A stretch of DNA of 12,024 nt, taken from positions 1 through 12,024 of the forward strand of contig DXCY01000191.1 of NCBI GenBank assembly GCA_019115725.1, written 5' to 3'. The notes below the pieces were generated by a model, which was not told the origin of the DNA, did no database searches, and worked only from the letters and a program-made list of their open reading frames with translations. Below, in pieces: positions 8,376 to 12,024 of this stretch. Numbering within the stretch: the first letter of the stretch is position 1; every line of letters starts with the position of its first letter. The DNA is from Candidatus Luteimonas excrementigallinarum (GTDB taxonomy: Bacteria > Pseudomonadota > Gammaproteobacteria > Xanthomonadales > Xanthomonadaceae). The translations under genes were made by a program, and so were the position numbers.

Positions 8376-9797
8376 ATGACCGTCCGTACCCGTTTCGCCC
8401 CCAGTCCCACCGGCTACCTGCACATCGGAGGCGCCCGCACCGCGCTGTATTGCTGGCTGGCCGCGCGCCGCGCCGGCGGCCAGTTCGTGCTGCGGATCGA
8501 GGATACCGACCGTGAACGCAGCACCCAGGGGGCAATCGACGCGATCCTGGAGGCGATGGAGTGGCTGGGCCTGGATTACGACGAGGGCCCGATCTACCAG
8601 ACCTCGCGCCTGGCGCGTTACCGCGAAATGGCCGAGCGGCTGGTGGCCGAAGGCAAGGCCTACTACGCCTACGAGACCCGCGAAGAGCTGGACGCGATGC
8701 GCGCGGCAGCCATGGAAAAGGGCGGCAAGCCCCGCTACAGCGGCGCCTGGCGCGAGCGCGGCGGTGAAGCCGAACTGCACGAGGCGCGCCGCGAGGACCC
8801 CAACCGGGTCATCCGCCTGAAGAACCCGCTGGAAGGCAGCGTGGTGTGGGAAGACAAGGTCAAGGGCCGGATCGAGATCGCCAACAGCGAGCTGGATGAC
8901 CTGGTGATCTTCCGTCCGGACGGCTATGCCACCTACAACTTCGCCGTGGTGGTGGACGATATCGACATGCGCATTACCGACGTGGTGCGCGGCGACGACC
9001 ACGTCAACAACACCCCGCGGCAGATCAACATCTACCGCGCGCTGGGCGCCGAGGTGCCGGCGTTCTCGCATCTGCCGATGATCCTCGACGAGCAGGGCGC
9101 CAAGCTCAGCAAGCGTACCGGCGCGGCCGACGTGATGCAGTACCGCGATGCCGGCTACCTGCCGCATGCGCTGCTGAACTACCTGGTGCGGCTGGGCTGG
9201 TCGCACGGCGATCAGGAAGTGTTCTCGATCGAGGAGATGCAGGGCCTGTTCGACCTCAAGGATGTCAACGCCAAGGCGGCGCGGCTGGATCCGGCCAAGC
9301 TCGGCTGGCTCAACCAGCAGTACCTGAAAAGCGATGCGCCCGAGGCCGTTGCCGTGCACCTGCAGTGGCACCTGGCGCAGGCCGGGCTGGATCTGTCCCG
9401 CGGGCCGGCGCCGGCCGATGTGGTCGTCGCCTTGTGCGACCGGGTGCAGACCCTGGCCGAGATGGCCGAGCGTGCGGCAGTCTGGTACCAGCCGCTGACC
9501 ACCTATGACGACAAGGCCGTAGCCAAGCACCTCAAGCCGGAGGCCGGCGCGGTGCTGGCCGACGTCCGGGCGCGGCTGTCAGCGCTGGCCGACTGGAATG
9601 CGCAGGCGATCAGCGCCGAGCTCAAGCAGGTGTCCGAGGCCCAGGGCGTGGGCATGGGCAAGGTGGCCCAGCCGATGCGGGTGGCGATCACCGGCACCCA
9701 GGTCAGCCCGGATATCGGCCACACGGTATACCTGGCCGGGCGTGACGAGGCGCTGGCGCGGATCGACGCCGCGATCGCGAAGATCCCTGCGGGTTGA
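8376..9797 (+). CDS. gltX: Glutamate--tRNA ligase (GluRS)
   Basis: Cytoplasmic class I aminoacyl-tRNA synthetase that charges tRNA-Glu; its product also feeds tetrapyrrole synthesis. It has 473 residues (E. coli 471). The product begins MTVRTRFAPSPTGYLHIGG. The HIGH-type signature HIGG is at 16-19 and the KMSKS-type signature KLSKR at 243-247, followed by the helical anticodon-binding domain to the end. The frame is open upstream (ATG at 8316 and 8346), but 8376 gives the family N-terminus and lies downstream of the TACAAT box. Anomaly: the zinc ligands known in E. coli GluRS (Cys98, Cys100, Cys125, His127) are Ala98, Glu100, Trp125 and Glu127 here, so this is a zinc-free version, a variation known within the family. 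zur follows after 31 bases. Confidence 0.97.
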   Translation: MTVRTRFAPSPTGYLHIGGARTALYCWLAARRAGGQFVLRIEDTDRERSTQGAIDAILEAMEWLGLDYDEGPIYQTSRLARYREMAERLVAEGKAYYAYETREELDAMRAAAMEKGGKPRYSGAWRERGGEAELHEARREDPNRVIRLKNPLEGSVVWEDKVKGRIEIANSELDDLVIFRPDGYATYNFAVVVDDIDMRITDVVRGDDHVNNTPRQINIYRALGAEVPAFSHLPMILDEQGAKLSKRTGAADVMQYRDAGYLPHALLNYLVRLGWSHGDQEVFSIEEMQGLFDLKDVNAKAARLDPAKLGWLNQQYLKSDAPEAVAVHLQWHLAQAGLDLSRGPAPADVVVALCDRVQTLAEMAERAAVWYQPLTTYDDKAVAKHLKPEAGAVLADVRARLSALADWNAQAISAELKQVSEAQGVGMGKVAQPMRVAITGTQVSPDIGHTVYLAGRDEALARIDAAIAKIPAG

Positions 9798-9828
9798 GGC
9801 GGAGGCGGTTCGCCACCATCATCCGGAC

Positions 9829-10317
9829 ATGGTCAACGCCTGCACCGATCCCAAGCACCACGTCCACGATGCCGCCGGCTTCGTGGCGGCGGTCAAGGCC
9901 GCCTGCAAGGAGCGCGGCCTGCGGCTGACGCCGATCCGCGCCTATGTGCTGGAACTGATTGCCGAGGCCGACCGGCCGCTCAAGGCCTATGACCTGCTGG
10001 ACCGGGTGCGTGAGGGCGGCGGGCCTGGAGCGGCGGCGCCGCCGACGGTGTACCGGGCGCTGGATTTCCTGCTCGGCAACGGCTTCATCCACCGCCTGGC
10101 TTCGATCAACGCCTTCGTGGCCTGTCACCACCCCAGCAGCCGCCCGCACTCGGTGCCGTTCCTGATCTGCGACCAGTGCCACGAGGCAGTGGAGCTGGAG
10201 GACGAGCGCGTGGTGGAGTCACTCGAAACCCGCGCCCGTGCGCTGGGCTTCACTCCGCTGGCGCAGACCCTGGAAGTCCACGGCCTCTGCGCCGCCTGCG
10301 CCGGAAAATCCGCGTAG
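9829..10317 (+). CDS. zur: Fur-family zinc uptake regulator Zur
   Basis: A 162-residue zinc-sensing repressor that shuts off zinc-uptake genes when zinc is sufficient. The N-terminal winged helix includes LRLTPIRAYVLELI (31-44) and the strongly Zur-like recognition segment PPTVYRALDFLL (71-82). Metal sites align with E. coli Zur with identical spacing: structural Cys114, Cys117, Cys154 and Cys157, and regulatory His88, Cys99, His107 and Glu122. The CDxC and VHGLCAAC motifs favour Zur over Fur or PerR. The start is ATG 9829; the open frame upstream lies inside gltX in another frame. GGAGG at 9801-9805 is too far away to be a clear ribosome binding site. It probably shares a transcript with gltX. 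No AT-rich Zur box is visible in the window. Its TAG stop lies within the GTAG of a terminal hairpin. Confidence 0.94.
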   Translation: MVNACTDPKHHVHDAAGFVAAVKAACKERGLRLTPIRAYVLELIAEADRPLKAYDLLDRVREGGGPGAAAPPTVYRALDFLLGNGFIHRLASINAFVACHHPSSRPHSVPFLICDQCHEAVELEDERVVESLETRARALGFTPLAQTLEVHGLCAACAGKSA

Positions 10318-10337
10318 GAGCGCACCAAGGCGCTCCT
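10314..10337 (+). repeat. GTAG-headed hairpin between zur and the TonB receptor gene
   Basis: GTAG at 10314-10317 leads into a perfect 7-bp stem, AGGAGCG (10316-10322) and CGCTCCT (10331-10337), around the loop CACCAAGG. It fills most of the 32-base gap between convergent genes, and the zur TAG stop is inside it. The GTAGGAGCG beginning resembles another common REP class of gammaproteobacteria. There is no T-run on either strand, so it is not a classical intrinsic terminator, but a bidirectional 3'-end role is plausible. Confidence 0.6.
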
Positions 10338-10349
10338 GTTGGGGCTGGG

Positions 10350-12024
10350 TCAGAAGAACACGCGCACGCCGGCGGTCACGTTGCGGCCCGGCAGTGGGGC
10401 CAGGTCGCTCAGGGACGAGGTGTGCGGACGGGCCTCCTCGTCCAGCAGGTTGTTGCCGTCCACGAACAGTTCCCAGGCACGGCCGCCGGGCGTGTCCGCG
10501 TGCCAGGTCAGGCCCGCATGCACCAGCGTGTAGCCGGCCGAGGGATCCTCATGGTCGGCGGTGCGGTCCTGCGCGTCGTAGCGCACCGCGCCCAGGGTGG
10601 CGCGCCAGCCGTCGCCCGGTGAGCGCCAGCGCAGCTCGGCGCCCAGGCGGGCCGGTGCAATGCGGGGCAGGTTGCCATCCAGTGCGATCTGCGCCGTGTA
10701 GTCGTGGCTGTGGCTGCCGTGCGGAATCGAGAACGAGACTTCGCGCGTGCCCGTGCCGTCCAGCCGCGCGCGGACCACATCGCCGAACGAACGCAGGGTC
10801 CACTGGCCGCGTTCGTCATCGATGAAGGTCCACTGCACTTCCAGCTCGCCGCCGGTGAACTTCGTATCGGCCTGGTTCCACACCCGCGCCGGGGCGCCCG
10901 CATCGATCACGCCGGTATCGGCCTGGTAGATGAAGTCGTCATAGCGCACGTGGTACAGCGATCCGCTGATCAGCAGGCCGTTGTGGTGCCAGTGCAGGCC
11001 CAGCTCGGCGCGGTTGGCGGTTTCCATGTCCAGGTTGGCATTGCCGAACTCATGGCTGCGGGTGGCCACGTGCAGGCCGTTGGAATACAGCTCTTCCGCG
11101 GTCGGCGCGCGCTGGGCGCGATCCAGGCCGAAGGACAGGTGCAGCTGGTCGTTGATGTGCCAGCGCGCCGCGGCGGACAGGCTGGCGGCGTCGAAGTCAC
11201 GCGACGGGCCGGATACCAGGTCGAGCCGGTTCTGGTCGTAGCGGGCACCCAGTTCCACATCCAGCGCGCCAAAGCTGCGGTCGCCGATCCAGAACACGCC
11301 GGTATCGCGGGTCCGGGAGTCGGGCACGAAGGCTTCGGCACCCAGGGCGTCGAACTTGCGGCGCGAGGCCTGCAGCCCGAACGCGCCGTTCCAGCCGGCC
11401 AGCGGCCGGTGCACCAGCTCCAGCCGACCCTCGACGGATTCATTGTCGAACACCGTGCCGACGGCGTTGTCCTCGTATTCGGTGTGGGTATAGACGTTGT
11501 GGGCGATCTTCAGGCGCAGGCTCTCGAAACCGTCCAGATCATCCAGCCCGGCGCGCAGCTCGCTGCGGCGCTGGTCCATCACGATGTGCACGCCGTGGTC
11601 GTGGTCATGCGCATGGTCGTCATACCCATGATCATGACCGTGGTCGTGCCCGTGGCCATGATCGTGGTCGTCATGCCCGGGATGCACATGGCCGGGCACG
11701 CCGTAGCGCGAATTGAACAGGCTGTGGCCCACGCCCAGGAAGCCGCGATCCCCCACCCAGGATATGCCCAGCGCGGCGCTGTCGGTGCGCAGGAAGCTGT
11801 CGGGCAGGCGGCCGTGCGCCGCGTCTTCGCCGTCCGGTTCCAGTTCCGCGTAGCCGGGGATTTGATAATCGCCGGTTTCCCGGTGCAGCGCGTCGAAGTG
11901 GAACACCAGGTTGCCCGAGGCCGAGGTGCCGTCCAGGCGCAGCATGCCGCTGCGCTCGTCGGCCACGCTGCCCGCGCGCAGCTCGGCGCGGCCTTCCAGC
12001 GGCTCGACCGTGGCGTGCTCCGGA
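10350..12024 (-). CDS. TonB-dependent outer-membrane receptor, ZnuD-like, 5' partial
   Basis: The C-terminal beta-barrel part of a TonB-dependent receptor. The frame is open through the right edge: codons upstream of the GTG at 11964-11966 continue in frame with no stop. The signal peptide, TonB box and plug are therefore outside. Barrel evidence is the alternating polar/aromatic strands, the RAPTAEELYSNGLHVAT-type conserved stretch, ELGLHW, the LFVDGNNLLDEEARPHTS segment, and a C-terminal RVFF ending with terminal Phe. The segment GISWVGDRGFLGVGHSLFNSRYG, followed by a loop at 11586-11696 with 15 His in 37 residues mixed with Asp and Gly, matches the organisation of ZnuD zinc receptors. Inferred role: zinc import across the outer membrane, supported by the adjacent zur. 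Copper or cobalt transport remains possible. The promoter, where a Zur box would be expected, is not in the window. Confidence 0.9.
   Translation of the reverse strand, partial: PEHATVEPLEGRAELRAGSVADERSGMLRLDGTSASGNLVFHFDALHRETGDYQIPGYAELEPDGEDAAHGRLPDSFLRTDSAALGISWVGDRGFLGVGHSLFNSRYGVPGHVHPGHDDHDHGHGHDHGHDHGYDDHAHDHDHGVHIVMDQRRSELRAGLDDLDGFESLRLKIAHNVYTHTEYEDNAVGTVFDNESVEGRLELVHRPLAGWNGAFGLQASRRKFDALGAEAFVPDSRTRDTGVFWIGDRSFGALDVELGARYDQNRLDLVSGPSRDFDAASLSAAARWHINDQLHLSFGLDRAQRAPTAEELYSNGLHVATRSHEFGNANLDMETANRAELGLHWHHNGLLISGSLYHVRYDDFIYQADTGVIDAGAPARVWNQADTKFTGGELEVQWTFIDDERGQWTLRSFGDVVRARLDGTGTREVSFSIPHGSHSHDYTAQIALDGNLPRIAPARLGAELRWRSPGDGWRATLGAVRYDAQDRTADHEDPSAGYTLVHAGLTWHADTPGGRAWELFVDGNNLLDEEARPHTSSLSDLAPLPGRNVTAGVRVFF
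11586..11696 (-). repeat. His/Asp/Gly-rich degenerate repeat in the receptor loop
   Basis: Within the receptor gene, about 37 codons form loosely repeating His-Asp-His-Gly units (12-base period in part), with 15 His and many Asp and Gly. On the DNA this appears as recurring ATGGTCGTG-like runs. It is probably an extracellular metal-capturing loop and is prone to length variation by slippage. Confidence 0.7.

Noticed and set aside
9598..9828. N-terminal extension of Zur back into gltX
   Set aside because: The extension is Arg/Ser-rich out-of-frame gltX sequence; the ATG at 9829 matches the length of other Zur proteins.
9798..9828. Zur operator in front of zur
   Set aside because: The 31-base gap is GC-rich and has no AT-rich palindrome like known Zur boxes.

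Overview
This high-GC window reads as an ordinary chromosomal segment of a gammaproteobacterium, most likely of the family Xanthomonadaceae (Stenotrophomonas, Pseudoxanthomonas or a relative). The reasons are strong G/C bias at third codon positions, an S46 dipeptidyl-peptidase, the folC-dedD-purF neighbourhood, gltX followed by a Zur regulator, and short GTAG-headed palindromes of the kind described in Stenotrophomonas maltophilia. The genus cannot be fixed from the sequence alone.

Layout. (1) Positions 1-2021 hold the 3' nine-tenths of an S46 dipeptidyl-peptidase on the + strand. A histidine phosphatase (2041-2688) and folC (about 2700-3989) follow closely. (2) A good TATAAT box just after folC probably starts a transcript through dedD (4047-5036, membrane-anchored with two SPOR domains), purF (5104-6576) and a DUF455 ferritin-like protein (6590-7399). 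The usual cvpA gene between dedD and purF is missing. (3) A 108-base convergent gap (7400-7507) carries GTAG-type palindromic repeats, two in one orientation and one inverted. The outer two supply the stop codons of both flanking genes. (4) lpxH (minus strand, 7508-8257) and gltX (plus strand, 8376-9797) diverge from a 118-base promoter region. (5) zur (9829-10317) follows gltX by 31 bases. It converges on a minus-strand TonB-dependent receptor (10350 to beyond the right edge) that carries a very His/Asp-rich loop. The 32-base gap is mostly one hairpin, which also overlaps the zur stop codon.

How the genes relate. Most are housekeeping: folate polyglutamylation, the first step of purine synthesis, lipid A synthesis, glutamyl-tRNA charging and cell-division support. 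The right end looks like a zinc-homeostasis pair: Zur with both of its zinc sites intact, next to a ZnuD-like outer-membrane receptor. The GluRS beside them has lost the zinc ligands known from the E. coli enzyme.

No mobile element, CRISPR array, RNA gene or evidently new multi-gene system was found. The most unusual signals are the palindromes that end three genes, a 15-bp tandem duplication that multiplies the folC start codon, the absence of cvpA, and a methionine at the substrate-specificity position of the S46 peptidase.
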